From Desulfosporosinus sp. Sb-LF (lineage in GTDB: Bacteria; Bacillota; Desulfitobacteriia; Desulfitobacteriales; Desulfitobacteriaceae): a DNA stretch of 64,000 bases. Below the pieces are notes generated by a model. It was not told the origin of the DNA. It did no database searches and saw nothing but the letters and a program-made list of their open reading frames with translations. The translations under genes and the position numbers were made by a program. Shown here one piece after another: positions 8,717 through 18,565 of the stretch. Position 1 is the stretch's first letter. Every line of letters starts with the position of its first letter. The stretch covers positions 40,807-104,806 of the forward strand of contig NZ_SPQR01000012.1 of the NCBI RefSeq assembly GCF_004766055.1, read 5' to 3'.

Positions 8717-11143
8717 ATGGGAAAGACACTTATTGTGGCTGAAAAGCCGTCACAAGCTCGTGAATATGCCACGGCCTTAGGAGTTCGGGGTAAAGGGGAC
8801 GGGTATATTGAAAATGAACAGTACGTGATCACGTGGTGCTACGGTCACCTCTTAGAACTGGAGCGCCCAGAAGCGTATATGAATCTTGATCGAGTGGGAA
8901 AACGCTGGAGTTTGAATCGTTTGCCGGTCTTGCCCGGCTTGAACGCGTTTCGTAGGGTGGTTAAATCTGGAGCTGTCAAACAGTATCAGGTAATACAGCG
9001 GTGGCTTAAATCTTCAGATGTCGAAGATGTTATATGTGGTACAGACGCTGATAGAGAAGGACAGTTGCTTTTTCAGGAAGTTTGGGATGCTTCTATGTGT
9101 AGCAAACCCTTATCTAGGCTGTGGATTTCTTCATTGACGTCTGTAGCAATCAGAGAAGGCTTGGAACGCCTTCTTCCCGCAGATTCAGTGGCCGGGCTGG
9201 CAGCTGCAGGGCATGGCAGAGCATATGCTGATTGGGACTTTGGAATGAATTTAACGGAGGGGTTCACCTCATTGTTTGGCAGTTTTGATGCTGTGCGTAA
9301 AAAACCTAATGTTATTTCGATCGGACGAGTGCAGACACCAACACTAGCTTTGATCGTCGAGCGAGAATGGGAGATTGAACGCTTTGTTTCCCAGCCCTAC
9401 TTCGAAGTTAGGGCTGAGCTCACGGCAACACGGGGAGACTATACTGGTAAATGGTTTGATTCCCAAGAAGAATCCAGACGTATTACGAATCGCCAAGACG
9501 CCGAGAGTATCGTGACTAGAACTCAGGGGAAACCTGGTAAAATTACTAAAATGGAGCAGAAAGATGTCCAAGAACCGGCACCGCTTCTTTTTGACTTAAC
9601 CTCTCTGACAATCACAGCTTCCAAAAAATACGGTTTCAGTGCGGAAAAGGTTCTTCAGTTGGCCCAATCACTTTATGAGAAAAAGTCGATTACCTATCCA
9701 CGAACCGATTGTGCTTATCTCTCAGAGGACCTTGTATCGAAGTTGCCAGATCACCTGAAGGCCGTAAAACAAGAGCCTTATACGAATTTGGTGGATGAAG
9801 CTAGACTTTTGGGGGTGCCTAGGAGTAAACGCGTGATAAACACAATCACCGCGCATCATGCTATCATTCCGACGACCGAGAAAGTCGTTATAGAGAGACT
9901 TAACTTTGATGAACAGAAACTGTATGACTTGATTGTTCGACGTTTTCTAGCAGTCTGGTTTCCCCCTGCCCGATATCACCAAACAGATGTGATAACCGAG
10001 GTAGAGGGTGAACGGTTTCGTACAAAAGGTAAAGTTCTGCTTAGCCCGGGATGGAAGAAAGTTTATGGCACTGATGAAGAAGAGGAAAAAATTACACGTA
10101 AAAAGAAGAAGGATGACCGTGAGCAATCAGATGATGAGAATACGACCCTGCCGCCCTTGAGCATGAATGAAGATGTGCGAACAAAACGTGTTTTCAGTGA
10201 AGAGAAGAGTACTAAACCGCCCAAACGATTCACCCAAGGTGACCTTCTTAAAGCAATGGAAGGTGCAGGTAAGCAGATTGACGACGAGGTGCTGCGTCAG
10301 CAATTGAAAGGGAAAGGTTTGGGCACTGTGGCTACTAGACCAGCTATCATGGAAAACCTAATAGACAGGGGCTATATCCTTCAGGAGCAAAAGACGTTGA
10401 AACCTACAGAAAAAGGGACCGAACTCATTCGTCTCATAAAGGAAAGGCTCCCTCAAGCCCAGCTCTTGATCAGCGCGGAAATGACAGGACAAATGGAGTT
10501 CAATCTTTCAAAGGTAGAAAAAGGAGAATTGACAATCGAACGCTATATGGCGGATGTAGAGGAAGCCATTGGCCGAATCATTGAGGAATTGCGTTCCTTC
10601 GAACATAAACACGGAAAAACTCCTCTAGCCCTTGCACCTACAACAGATCATTCTACGGGAGTAGGAAAAGGGGAAGGGGCAAAAGTGGCCCGGAAGAAAT
10701 CGAGTAAGGTTCTGAAATCAACAAAATTTGCCAGGGAGATCGAAGAAACGGGAAAACCTACAGTAATAGGAGAGAACGGAATAGAAAGAGTAGCCCGAAA
10801 TAATCTGCAGGCCACCGCCTTGATGGAATATGAAAAGACAAAGACAGTTACAAGCAAAGTTCAATTAGACGTGTTGGGTATCTGTCCAAAGTGCGGTGGG
10901 GATGTGATTGAAGGACAAAAGGGATTTGGGTGCGCGAGTTGGAGAGAAGGATGCCGCTTCGTGGTATGGAAGAGTCCAATCTATGGGAAAGTACTTACAC
11001 CAAATCAGATCAAAAGTCTATTAAAGAAAGGGAAAACTCCGCTTATTAAAGGGTTTAAATCAAAATTGGGTAAATCATTTAACGCTTATTTAATTTGGGA
11101 AGATCCAACAGATGCAAAATTGAAATTTGAGTTTCCCAAATAA
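8717..11143 (+). CDS. topB: DNA topoisomerase III
   Basis: Type IA topoisomerase of 808 residues that nicks and passes single strands through a 5'-phosphotyrosine intermediate. The N-terminal TOPRIM domain has TDADREGQ at about residue 110. The catalytic tyrosine is in ITYPRTDC at about residue 326. A lysine/glutamate-rich insertion (about 450-485) interrupts the cleavage core. The C-terminus carries one four-Cys topoisomerase zinc ribbon (about 722-745) and a short Toprim C-terminal repeat. The ATG at 8717 follows ATGGAGG. The gene is longer than E. coli topB (about 650 residues) because of the insertion and C-terminal domains. Confidence 0.95.
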   Translation: MGKTLIVAEKPSQAREYATALGVRGKGDGYIENEQYVITWCYGHLLELERPEAYMNLDRVGKRWSLNRLPVLPGLNAFRRVVKSGAVKQYQVIQRWLKSSDVEDVICGTDADREGQLLFQEVWDASMCSKPLSRLWISSLTSVAIREGLERLLPADSVAGLAAAGHGRAYADWDFGMNLTEGFTSLFGSFDAVRKKPNVISIGRVQTPTLALIVEREWEIERFVSQPYFEVRAELTATRGDYTGKWFDSQEESRRITNRQDAESIVTRTQGKPGKITKMEQKDVQEPAPLLFDLTSLTITASKKYGFSAEKVLQLAQSLYEKKSITYPRTDCAYLSEDLVSKLPDHLKAVKQEPYTNLVDEARLLGVPRSKRVINTITAHHAIIPTTEKVVIERLNFDEQKLYDLIVRRFLAVWFPPARYHQTDVITEVEGERFRTKGKVLLSPGWKKVYGTDEEEEKITRKKKKDDREQSDDENTTLPPLSMNEDVRTKRVFSEEKSTKPPKRFTQGDLLKAMEGAGKQIDDEVLRQQLKGKGLGTVATRPAIMENLIDRGYILQEQKTLKPTEKGTELIRLIKERLPQAQLLISAEMTGQMEFNLSKVEKGELTIERYMADVEEAIGRIIEELRSFEHKHGKTPLALAPTTDHSTGVGKGEGAKVARKKSSKVLKSTKFAREIEETGKPTVIGENGIERVARNNLQATALMEYEKTKTVTSKVQLDVLGICPKCGGDVIEGQKGFGCASWREGCRFVVWKSPIYGKVLTPNQIKSLLKKGKTPLIKGFKSKLGKSFNAYLIWEDPTDAKLKFEFPK

Positions 11144-11286
11144 CGTTTCATGAATGTGATTAGCAAAGTGCTTTTTACATTCGAATTATGTTGTAGAAGG
11201 TTAAAGTTTCTGATAATCAAAAAAAAGGATATAATGTTAGAAATACTTAACTCATATCATTTATCAAGATAGGATGGAGATAATCA

Positions 11287-12450
11287 ATGGTATCTTTTAA
11301 TCAGCTCGGGCTTGACCAATCTTTGGTGGCTGCCCTGGAACAGGAAGGAATCGTTGAATCGACAGCGATCCAAGAACAAACACTCCCATTTATTTTGGAA
11401 GGTAGAGATGTTGTTGGTCAATCAGAAACAGGAACAGGAAAAACTCTTGCTTTTCTACTTCCCATTTTCCAAAAAATAGATACCCAAAAAAAGGAAAATC
11501 AAGCCATTATTTTAACCCCTACGCATGAACTCGCTATCCAAATTCAAAGAGTCATGGAGGTTTTGGCAAGAGGTTCAGGGCTTGCAATCACATCAACTGC
11601 GATCATAGGGAACGTGAATATCGCTCGCCAGATTGAAAAACTTAAGGAAAAGCAACATATAATCGTTGGTTCGAGTGGTCGAATTCTTGAACTAATACAG
11701 AAGAAAAAAATCTCGTCACAAACAGTCAAGACGATTGTTTTAGATGAAGCAGATCGCTTACTTGACGTAAATAATTCCCAAGTTGTTAAGGCTGTAATTA
11801 AAACAACTTTAAGCAGAACGCAGCTATTGATGTTTTCGGCCACTTTACCTCAGGTGACATTGCAACGGGCTTCTGAACTACTGAAACAACCGGAAGTTAT
11901 TCGTGTTACGGACAAAGTCATGATCGCTCCCAATGTTACGCATATGTTCTTTTTGGCTGAGCAAAGAGACAAAATTGAAGTTCTAAGGAAGCTAGTTCGA
12001 ATGGTTATTCCGACTCGAGCTCTAATCTTCATCAATAAAAGTGAAGAAATTGAAAAGATGGTGGAAAAACTTAAATTCCATGGCTTGGAAGCAGAAGGCA
12101 TTTACGGGGGCGCTAGCAAGATCAACCGTAGAAAAGCCATGGATGGTTTTAAAACTGGAAAAATAAGCTTACTTGTAGCTTCGGACTTAGCAGCTAGAGG
12201 ACTAGACATCAAAGGAATTACGCATATTTTTAATCTTGATTTGCCAGAAGATCCTCAACTTTATCTACATCGAGTGGGAAGAACGGGCAGGGCAGGAGAA
12301 AGTGGAATTGCAATATCTATAGTGAATGATAAAGAGGTTACTCATATAAGAAAGTTAGAAAATATATTTGAAATTAGGATTAGCCCTAAGGAGATGCTAC
12401 AAGGGGAAATAATAGATGCTAGAAAAAAAGCAGGAGTGAAAAAAGGCTGA
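11287..12450 (+). CDS. DEAD-box ATP-dependent RNA helicase
   Basis: Compact DEAD-box helicase of 387 residues with two RecA-like domains and almost no C-terminal extension. Motifs: Q motif with phenylalanine at residue 4, motif I TGTGKT (about 49), DEAD in VLDEADRLLD (about 153), SAT (about 184), ARGLDIKG (about 302) and HRVGRTGRAG (about 329). Motif Ib is unusual: SSGR replaces the near-universal TPGR. The minimal tail suggests a general RNA chaperone role rather than targeting to a specific RNA. ATG 11287 follows GATGGAGAT. It stands alone. Confidence 0.93.
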   Translation: MVSFNQLGLDQSLVAALEQEGIVESTAIQEQTLPFILEGRDVVGQSETGTGKTLAFLLPIFQKIDTQKKENQAIILTPTHELAIQIQRVMEVLARGSGLAITSTAIIGNVNIARQIEKLKEKQHIIVGSSGRILELIQKKKISSQTVKTIVLDEADRLLDVNNSQVVKAVIKTTLSRTQLLMFSATLPQVTLQRASELLKQPEVIRVTDKVMIAPNVTHMFFLAEQRDKIEVLRKLVRMVIPTRALIFINKSEEIEKMVEKLKFHGLEAEGIYGGASKINRRKAMDGFKTGKISLLVASDLAARGLDIKGITHIFNLDLPEDPQLYLHRVGRTGRAGESGIAISIVNDKEVTHIRKLENIFEIRISPKEMLQGEIIDARKKAGVKKG

Positions 12451-12577
12451 AAGGGTTTCTACTCTCATTAGGCTTTGACGTAATATGATCTAGCAATCTA
12501 GAAGATTTAAGAAATGGGGTTTACATAGAACATTTGAAGAATTAATGCAGACCTCATTTTAAGGAAGTGGGAGGAAA

Positions 12578-13462
12578 TTGGGCGTTATGCAGAAATCTCC
12601 TTTGGATTTAGCTATGGTGCTTGAAGATGAAGGATATCTTATAGATGAAGAGACTGCCACGACGTTGTTTCTCGCTTTGGCCTTGGAAAAACCTTGTCTT
12701 ATTGAAGGACCGGCTGGAGTTGGCAAGACACAGCTGGCGTTAGCACTTGCGCGTGCGGAGAAACGAAAATTGATCAGGTTGCAGTGTTATGAAGGACTTG
12801 ATATTAATAAGGCGTTGTATGATTGGAATTATGCTAAGCAGCTTTTGCGCTTACAGCTTGCTAAGACTGAGAAGTGGGATGAGATTAAGGTGGATTTGTT
12901 CTCGGAAGAGTTCTTACTCTCCCGACCACTTCTAGAATCCATCCTTTCTCCCACCCCTGTTCTTTTGCTTATCGATGAATTGGATAAAACGGATGAGGAA
13001 TTCGAGAGTTTTCTTTTAGAATTGCTAGCAGAACAACAGGTTACAATTCCTGAAATGGGGACAATTTCCTCGAAAATAAAGCCTGTTGTGATTTTAACCA
13101 GTAATAGTGCTAGAGACTTCAGTGATGCCTTAAGACGGCGTTGCATACATATAAATTTGACATATCCTTCATTAGAACGGGAAATTTCTATTCTTACCTC
13201 CCAAGTACCTGAGCTTTCCGAGCGGTTGACGAAAGATATTTGTAGCTTTGTTGCTAGGGTAAGGAAACTTCCTTTGCAAAAGCTCCCGAGTGTCTCTGAA
13301 TCAATCGATTTTGCCCGCGCCCTAAATGCACTTCATAAAGCAGACTTAAACTATGGGGAACTAATGGGAACACTCAGCGTATTACTGAAATATCCAAAAG
13401 ATATTGCTAAGTTAGAGGAACGTCTTAAAAAATGGGAGATGGAAGCTAATCCACGTTGTTGA
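12578..13462 (+). CDS. MoxR-family AAA+ ATPase
   Basis: AAA+ ATPase of 294 residues, MoxR type, with Walker A GPAGVGKT (about residues 45-52), Walker B LLLIDELDK (about 130) and a sensor region ending in LTSN followed by RRRC. MoxR proteins act as chaperones that work with a von Willebrand factor A (VWA) partner to insert metals or assemble complexes. The next gene encodes such a partner about 40 bases downstream, so the two are probably one operon. The TTG at 12578 follows GGGAGG; an ATG at 12587 is an alternative start. The client complex is unknown, and no CO dehydrogenase genes are nearby. Confidence 0.9.
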   Translation: MGVMQKSPLDLAMVLEDEGYLIDEETATTLFLALALEKPCLIEGPAGVGKTQLALALARAEKRKLIRLQCYEGLDINKALYDWNYAKQLLRLQLAKTEKWDEIKVDLFSEEFLLSRPLLESILSPTPVLLLIDELDKTDEEFESFLLELLAEQQVTIPEMGTISSKIKPVVILTSNSARDFSDALRRRCIHINLTYPSLEREISILTSQVPELSERLTKDICSFVARVRKLPLQKLPSVSESIDFARALNALHKADLNYGELMGTLSVLLKYPKDIAKLEERLKKWEMEANPRC

Positions 13463-13502
13463 TGAAAGGGTCAATCATAGTGGTTATTAATAAGACTGAG
13501 GG

Positions 13503-14855
13503 ATGGAAATAATGAACGGGTGGAAGTTTATTCAATTAGTTTATGCACTGAGAGAACTTTCAATATCAATTTCCTCTCAAGATATCGTTAATGCGCTTAC
13601 TTGCTTATTACGATTTCCGGACTTGTCTGAAAAGTTGATTACTAAAACAACTTTTATTTGTCGTCCCCAAGATGCTTCGATCTTTGAGATGATCTGGGAA
13701 ATCTTATTCATGAATCAAATGCCCCGCGAAAATGCAACAAATTGCTCTTTCTCAGAAGAAAATCGTGGTACTTTGGGAGTAGGCGGACAAGGAGTAGGGC
13801 GTGGAACGGGAGGAGTTAGCCTTACTTCAAAAGGAGAAATCGTTGAATCCGCACATGTGCCAAATCTAATTCCATTTTCGCGACTTGAGGAGTTAGTTTG
13901 CCATGGGACAGACTATGAAGGAGTTGTACAATCTGTATTAGCTGAAATAGATTATTACACATGGATCAATGCTTATGATCTGGCTGATCAGCGAGGTGCT
14001 CTTTCAGAAGAGGAATGGTACGATCATCAAAGCAGTCGGGTATCTCTTGTCCGAGAAATTCGGCAAAGAGTTTTGACGGTTCAAGTCAGTCAGGAAAACA
14101 GTTGGGAACCACTTGTGCGCCAACACTGGTTTCTTAAATCTTTAAATACGTTAACAGAAGGAGAAAAAGACCTTGTAAAGTCGAGTATTAGGAAATGGGC
14201 ACGTAAATTAGCAATTAGGCAAGGATTTCGTTGGAAAAATAACCATAAGGGGACAATTGATATTTCGCGGATCGTTCAGCAAAGCGCTCAATCGAATGGA
14301 TTACTTTTTCGCTTAAGTTACCGTCAAAAAATTCGACGTGCGCCTGAACTGGTGATACTTTGCGATGTCTCGAATTCTATGGCTTCGTATGTTGAGTTTT
14401 TGATCTATTTAGTGACGTGCCTCAGAGTCCGTTTCCGAAAAATACGGGTGTTCTTTTTCATAGATTCTGTCTGGGATGTTACTGAGTTTGTTTGGGAGGA
14501 CGAACTTAGCGGAATTAAACAAGAGATTAAAAGTTGGGGACACAAGATGAGCTCTGGGTTTTCAGATTATGGAGCAGTATTTAGGGAATTAGCTGAGAAC
14601 AGACTTATGGATGTGTCATCACGTGCTACGCTTGTTATATTGGGAGATGGTAAGAACAACTATCGTCCCGCTCAAACTGAATATATTGCACAGATTTCAG
14701 AAAAAGTGCGTCATATATTTTGGCTAAATCCATTAGACGTTCAGGAGTGGAACGAGGCAGATAATTTGATGAAAGCGTATCAAGTATATTGTACGAAGGT
14801 ATATCGGTGCCGTTCAGCAAGCGACTTACAGAGAGTTGTTATGAATGTGTTTTAG
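13503..14855 (+). CDS. VWA-domain protein, CoxE-like
   Basis: Protein of 450 residues whose C-terminal half is a CoxE-type VWA domain with the metal-ion-dependent adhesion motif DVSNSMAS at about residue 288. The N-terminal half is helical with a Gly-rich stretch (GVGGQGVGRGTGGV, about residues 97-110). Paired with MoxR ATPases, such proteins act in maturation of metalloenzymes such as CO dehydrogenase, or, as ViaA with RavA, in stress and respiratory complex handling. Here the client is not visible. ATG 13503 or ATG 13512 may be the start. The stop is immediately followed by the ribosome site of the cardiolipin synthase gene. Confidence 0.88.
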   Translation: MEIMNGWKFIQLVYALRELSISISSQDIVNALTCLLRFPDLSEKLITKTTFICRPQDASIFEMIWEILFMNQMPRENATNCSFSEENRGTLGVGGQGVGRGTGGVSLTSKGEIVESAHVPNLIPFSRLEELVCHGTDYEGVVQSVLAEIDYYTWINAYDLADQRGALSEEEWYDHQSSRVSLVREIRQRVLTVQVSQENSWEPLVRQHWFLKSLNTLTEGEKDLVKSSIRKWARKLAIRQGFRWKNNHKGTIDISRIVQQSAQSNGLLFRLSYRQKIRRAPELVILCDVSNSMASYVEFLIYLVTCLRVRFRKIRVFFFIDSVWDVTEFVWEDELSGIKQEIKSWGHKMSSGFSDYGAVFRELAENRLMDVSSRATLVILGDGKNNYRPAQTEYIAQISEKVRHIFWLNPLDVQEWNEADNLMKAYQVYCTKVYRCRSASDLQRVVMNVF

Positions 14856-14876
14856 AGGAGGTGCAAGCCTATTTCA

Positions 14877-16307
14877 TTGTTGGTTGTGAGTTTTCTCTTG
14901 ATTGGTCTTACGCAACTTGCCTTTTTGGGATCGATCATTTTCCTAGAGAACAGGGATCCCACAAAAACAATAACTTGGCTATTAATTCTAGGAGTTCTAC
15001 CGCTTTTGGGTGCGCTACTATATTTGCTGTTTGGTCGCGTTGTTCGGAAACATCAACTTTACCGTCATAAACAAGTTTGGCGGGAGCAAACCGAGGAAAT
15101 TATGAAGGATCGACAGCTCAGGCCGAGAGTAGAGGATGTGGATCAGGTAGGAAACCTTTCAATGAACAAGAAACTGGCCCGACTCTTATTTAATGATGCC
15201 TCTGCGCCTCTGACTCTCAATAATCGTTCTCAAGTGCTCACCAATGGACAAGAGACCTTCCAGGCTCTTCTTGCCGCGTTAGAGGGGGCAAAGGCTCACA
15301 TACACCTTGAATTTTTTATTTTTCACGACGATGCGATTGGTAAAGATATTCTTAATCTATTGTTGCGAAAAGCATTCGATGGAGTTGAAGTACGCATCCT
15401 CGTCGATGGGTTGGCGAACCAGTCTCTAAGTAAACGATTTGGAGAGTTGAGGAGAGCAGGAGTTGAGGCGGAAGGATTCTACCCAGTTCGTTTTCCATTT
15501 TTATCAAGCCGATTAAACCTACGTAATCATCGCAAAATTGTTGTGATTGATGGCCAAATAGGCTTTCTGGGAGGACTAAACGTCGGCGATGAATATCTGT
15601 CTCGTAGTAAGAAAATAGGGTTTTGGCGAGATACGTTTCTCAAACTAGAAGGAGACGCTGTTCATTTTTTGCAAACGGTCTTTTTGAATGACTGGAATGG
15701 CGTTACTCATCAGGACATTAATAATCCATCATACTATCCTCATCCACAGAACTGCGGAAATCAACTGACTCAAATTGCTGCAACTGGCCCTGATTCCGAT
15801 TGGGGATCTATGTTGCAAATCTATTTTGTAGCCTTGACTAGTGCTGAAAAGACAATTTCTATCGAGACACCCTATTTTATTCCAGACGAAGGATCTGTAA
15901 TGGCCTTGAAAACAGCAGCCCTTAGCGGTTTAGATGTCAGGATTATCCTTCAAGGGATTCCAGATCATAAGATTACCTATTGGGCGTCGCGATCCTATAT
16001 TGAAGAATTGTTAGAATCAGGTGTTCGAATCTATCGTTATCAAAAGGGGATACTCCATGCTAAGGTCTTAATCCTTGATGAAAAAGTCGGAGTAGTGGGG
16101 TCCACTAACTTTGATATCCGTAGTTTTAGCTTAAATTTCGAAATCAGTGCCTTTATTTATGATCGTGAGTTTGCCCGACGATTGGAACATGACTTTCAAC
16201 AGGATCTCGCCGATAGTGTTGAATTTGTGTTACAAGAGTATAAATTGCGTCCGTTGTCGAACCGTATAAAAGAATCGAGCGCACGCCTATTTTCTCCACT
16301 GCTATAG
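14877..16307 (+). CDS. cls: Cardiolipin synthase (phospholipase D superfamily)
   Basis: Membrane enzyme of about 476 residues that joins two phosphatidylglycerols to make cardiolipin and glycerol. Two N-terminal membrane spans (about 1-22 and 30-52) precede two phospholipase D domains with the motifs HRKIVVID (about 218) and HAKVLILD (about 392). The start is unusual. An excellent AGGAGG (14856-14861) lies directly after the stop of the VWA gene, yet the nearest conventional start in frame is a TTG at 14877, 15 bases away. An ATT at 14871 has ideal spacing and may be the real start. Close packing suggests cotranscription with the MoxR/VWA pair. Confidence 0.93.
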   Translation: MLVVSFLLIGLTQLAFLGSIIFLENRDPTKTITWLLILGVLPLLGALLYLLFGRVVRKHQLYRHKQVWREQTEEIMKDRQLRPRVEDVDQVGNLSMNKKLARLLFNDASAPLTLNNRSQVLTNGQETFQALLAALEGAKAHIHLEFFIFHDDAIGKDILNLLLRKAFDGVEVRILVDGLANQSLSKRFGELRRAGVEAEGFYPVRFPFLSSRLNLRNHRKIVVIDGQIGFLGGLNVGDEYLSRSKKIGFWRDTFLKLEGDAVHFLQTVFLNDWNGVTHQDINNPSYYPHPQNCGNQLTQIAATGPDSDWGSMLQIYFVALTSAEKTISIETPYFIPDEGSVMALKTAALSGLDVRIILQGIPDHKITYWASRSYIEELLESGVRIYRYQKGILHAKVLILDEKVGVVGSTNFDIRSFSLNFEISAFIYDREFARRLEHDFQQDLADSVEFVLQEYKLRPLSNRIKESSARLFSPLL

Positions 16308-16501
16308 CCATAGTACTATTATTGTTTAGCTATTTTTTGAAGCAATGAAAAAATTGTTAGGCTACAGGAAACTCTTACAAATTAATTTTCAAGGACAGAT
16401 ATTTGTTAAAGGCATTATAAAAAAGTAATATATTCAAGGAGGAGATTTCACGTTTCTGGAGAATACTATCATCCAACAAACAGTGAAAGGGGATATATTT
16501 G

Positions 16502-16885
16502 ATGACAAATCTTAGAGAACTTTATGTTTGTAGTATTTGCGGGAATGTTGTAGAGGTTGTTAATACAGGGGCAACTGCATTGGTCTGCTGTAATAAACCT
16601 ATGGAGAAAATGGTGGCAGGTAGTAAAGATGCAAGCCATGAGAAACATGTTCCTGTTGTCGAGGCGGTCGACGGGGGCATAAAAGTTAAAGTAGGTAGTG
16701 TTGCACATCCAATGGAGGAAAAACATTTCATCCGATTTATAGAAGTCTTAACGAAGGATCAAGTTCTCAGAGCCGAACTTGTGCCAAATCAAGCACCGGA
16801 GGCATCATTTTTAGTCAAAGCTGAAGATGTAATAGAGGTTAGGGAATATTGCACAATACACGGACTCTGGCAAGCTATTAAGTAA
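16502..16885 (+). CDS. dfx: Desulfoferrodoxin (two-iron superoxide reductase)
   Basis: Cytoplasmic superoxide reductase of 127 residues that reduces superoxide to hydrogen peroxide without releasing oxygen, an oxygen defence typical of anaerobes. The N-terminal desulforedoxin domain has Cys10, Cys13, Cys29 and Cys30 for the FeS4 centre. The C-terminal centre has the catalytic EKHVP motif (Glu47-Lys48-His49), His69, His75 and the CTIHGLW motif near the end, supplying four His and one Cys ligands. The usual motif is CNLHGLW. ATG 16502 follows AAAGGGG. Flanked by hairpins, it is its own unit. Confidence 0.95.
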   Translation: MTNLRELYVCSICGNVVEVVNTGATALVCCNKPMEKMVAGSKDASHEKHVPVVEAVDGGIKVKVGSVAHPMEEKHFIRFIEVLTKDQVLRAELVPNQAPEASFLVKAEDVIEVREYCTIHGLWQAIK

Positions 16886-16893
16886 ATATTAGG

Positions 16894-16939
16894 TTATATA
16901 GAGATAGGCAGGGTTCCATTCCTGCTTATCTCTATATAA
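16894..16939 (+). terminator. Long hairpin after dfx
   Basis: TTATATAGAGATA and GCAGG pair with CCTGC and TATCTCTATATAA to form a stem of about 18 bp with one G-U pair. No T-run follows, so it may stabilise the dfx mRNA or terminate in either direction. Confidence 0.65.
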
Positions 16940-17024
16940 TGTGAAAGTACTGTTTAAAATGACAAAATACGAAGTTATTCTATAGTTTTTTCTGATGGTT
17001 CAATGAAGGGAGTATAAATTTATT

Positions 17025-17903
17025 ATGGCATTTTCTAAAGAAAATACAATTATTGGCTTTGTAGGTACGGGTGTAATGGGAAAAAGCATGGCGGGGCATT
17101 TATTGAAGGCCGGTTTTCAAGTGCACGTTTTCAATCGTACAAAGGCACGTGCGGAAGAGTTAATCCAAATGGGAGCAGTTTGGTTTGATACGATTTCAGA
17201 GTTAGCAGCTAAAAGTAATGTGATCATTTCCATGGTAGGCTATCCAAAAGATGTTGAAGAAGTTTACTTTGGGGCAAATGGCGTTATCAATAATGCTAAG
17301 AGCGGGAGTTATTTAGTAGACATGACAACATCATCGCCGATCTTAGCTGAGAAAATCTATGAAGAAGCTCTCGCTAAAGGGCTGTATGCGTTAGATGCGC
17401 CTGTTTCAGGTGGGGATGTAGGAGCAAAAGAAGCTCGTTTGGTTATCATGGTGGGCGGGGACGAAAACGTATTTAAATCCATGGGGCCTATCTTTGAGTT
17501 AGTAGGTACGAATGTAGTCTTGCAAGGAAGAGCTGGGGCTGGACAACATACTAAAATGTGTAACCAGATTGCCATCGCCTCGAATATGCTCGGAGTTTGC
17601 GAGGCAATGGCCTATGCCACGAAAGCGGGACTGAATCCGAAAAATGTCTTGAAAAGCATTGAATCAGGAGCGGCAGGAAGTTGGTCATTAAGTAATTTGG
17701 CTCCACGCTTTTTAGAAAATAATTTTGCCCCAGGTTTTTACGTTAAACATTTTATTAAGGACATGACCATTGCCTTGGATTCGGCTAAAAAGATGGGTCT
17801 TTTGACCCCAGGTCTAGAATTAGCGAAGACATTATATGATAAGCTTGCAGAACAGGGAGAAAAAAATAGTGGGACGCAAGTTTTGTATAAATTGTACCTA
17901 TAA
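17025..17903 (+). CDS. NAD(P)-dependent beta-hydroxyacid dehydrogenase
   Basis: Protein of 292 residues in the 3-hydroxyisobutyrate / tartronate semialdehyde reductase family. The N-terminal Rossmann domain has GFVGTGVMGKSMAGHL (about residues 10-25). The DAPVSGGDVGAK substrate loop (about 125) and the catalytic lysine segment GAGQHTKMCNQ (about 170) follow. It reduces or oxidises small beta-hydroxy acids in the cytoplasm; the substrate is undefined. ATG 17025 follows AAGGGAG. Monocistronic, just upstream of the long regulatory gap before qmoA. Confidence 0.92.
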   Translation: MAFSKENTIIGFVGTGVMGKSMAGHLLKAGFQVHVFNRTKARAEELIQMGAVWFDTISELAAKSNVIISMVGYPKDVEEVYFGANGVINNAKSGSYLVDMTTSSPILAEKIYEEALAKGLYALDAPVSGGDVGAKEARLVIMVGGDENVFKSMGPIFELVGTNVVLQGRAGAGQHTKMCNQIAIASNMLGVCEAMAYATKAGLNPKNVLKSIESGAAGSWSLSNLAPRFLENNFAPGFYVKHFIKDMTIALDSAKKMGLLTPGLELAKTLYDKLAEQGEKNSGTQVLYKLYL

Positions 17904-17990
17904 ACTGAGTAGTAACGACATAAACAGGCAATTGTCGCCATCTGGAAATGTTGCCTGTCATGCTTTGTATATGGCACAGATTCTGCCCCC

Positions 17991-18013
17991 CTTAATTCGT
18001 AATTATTATGGCT
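17991..18013 (+). repeat. 23-nt element shared with the aprBA copy 2 upstream region
   Basis: This 23-base stretch (17991-18013) recurs exactly at 28242-28264. Each copy lies 276-280 bases upstream of the -35 hexamer of a sulfate-operon promoter, so spacing is conserved although most intervening sequence has diverged. Confidence 0.7.
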
Positions 18014-18247
18014 AAGGTATCTATTACAAAAGAAATTTCAAAAAAGTCATTGATCCAAAAAACATTTTCGGAAAGTGCGAAACCTATTAAGCAATAGCGC
18101 TTATAAGGAATATATAGGTAACACAGAGGTCGGGGACAATTATTGTTATTCATCGCTATTCGGAAATGTGAAGGATAAATAAAGTTGAGTGAATTTATTC
18201 TCAATTTAGACATAAATCCATGGCCATAAAATTAATTCACTATACGA

Positions 18248-18295
18248 TAAATTAATTATGTGCATGTTGACTTATTACGACCTCAGTGCTAGTCT
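18248..18295 (+). promoter_or_regulatory. Promoter of the qmo operon
   Basis: TTGACT (18267-18272), a 17-base spacer and TAGTCT (18290-18295). About 95 bases around it align with the aprBA copy 2 promoter: AATTCACTATA upstream, TTGACTTA at the -35, and AGTGCTA followed by TCTTAA at the -10. The predicted leader to qmoA is about 380 bases. It contains an inverted repeat TTAGTTC/GAACTAA (18468-18485) and a short ORF. Confidence 0.7.
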
Positions 18296-18565
18296 TAATT
18301 TGTGGGAACCAAGTGGTTTAGAACCGTTTGTGCAAATAGTTACGTTTAAAGTCGAATGTTTCAATAGTTTGTAGTTTTAAAATGGAAAACTTTACTTGAC
18401 CATGTGAAAGTAATCATATGCCATTTATAGTGTTACTTTTTTCAATTTAAGTACCAGCATGAAAAACTTAGTTCATTCGAACTAACTTATCATTTATGTT
18501 CTGAAAAATTCAAATTTATAGTAAAATCTTCTGGTTTCTTTAAAAGATCAAGGGAGATTTATCTC

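Noticed and set aside
8717..11143. Topoisomerase III as part of a conjugative element
   Set aside because: topB is common on such elements, but no relaxase, VirB4/TraE or integrase genes are nearby and flanking genes look chromosomal.
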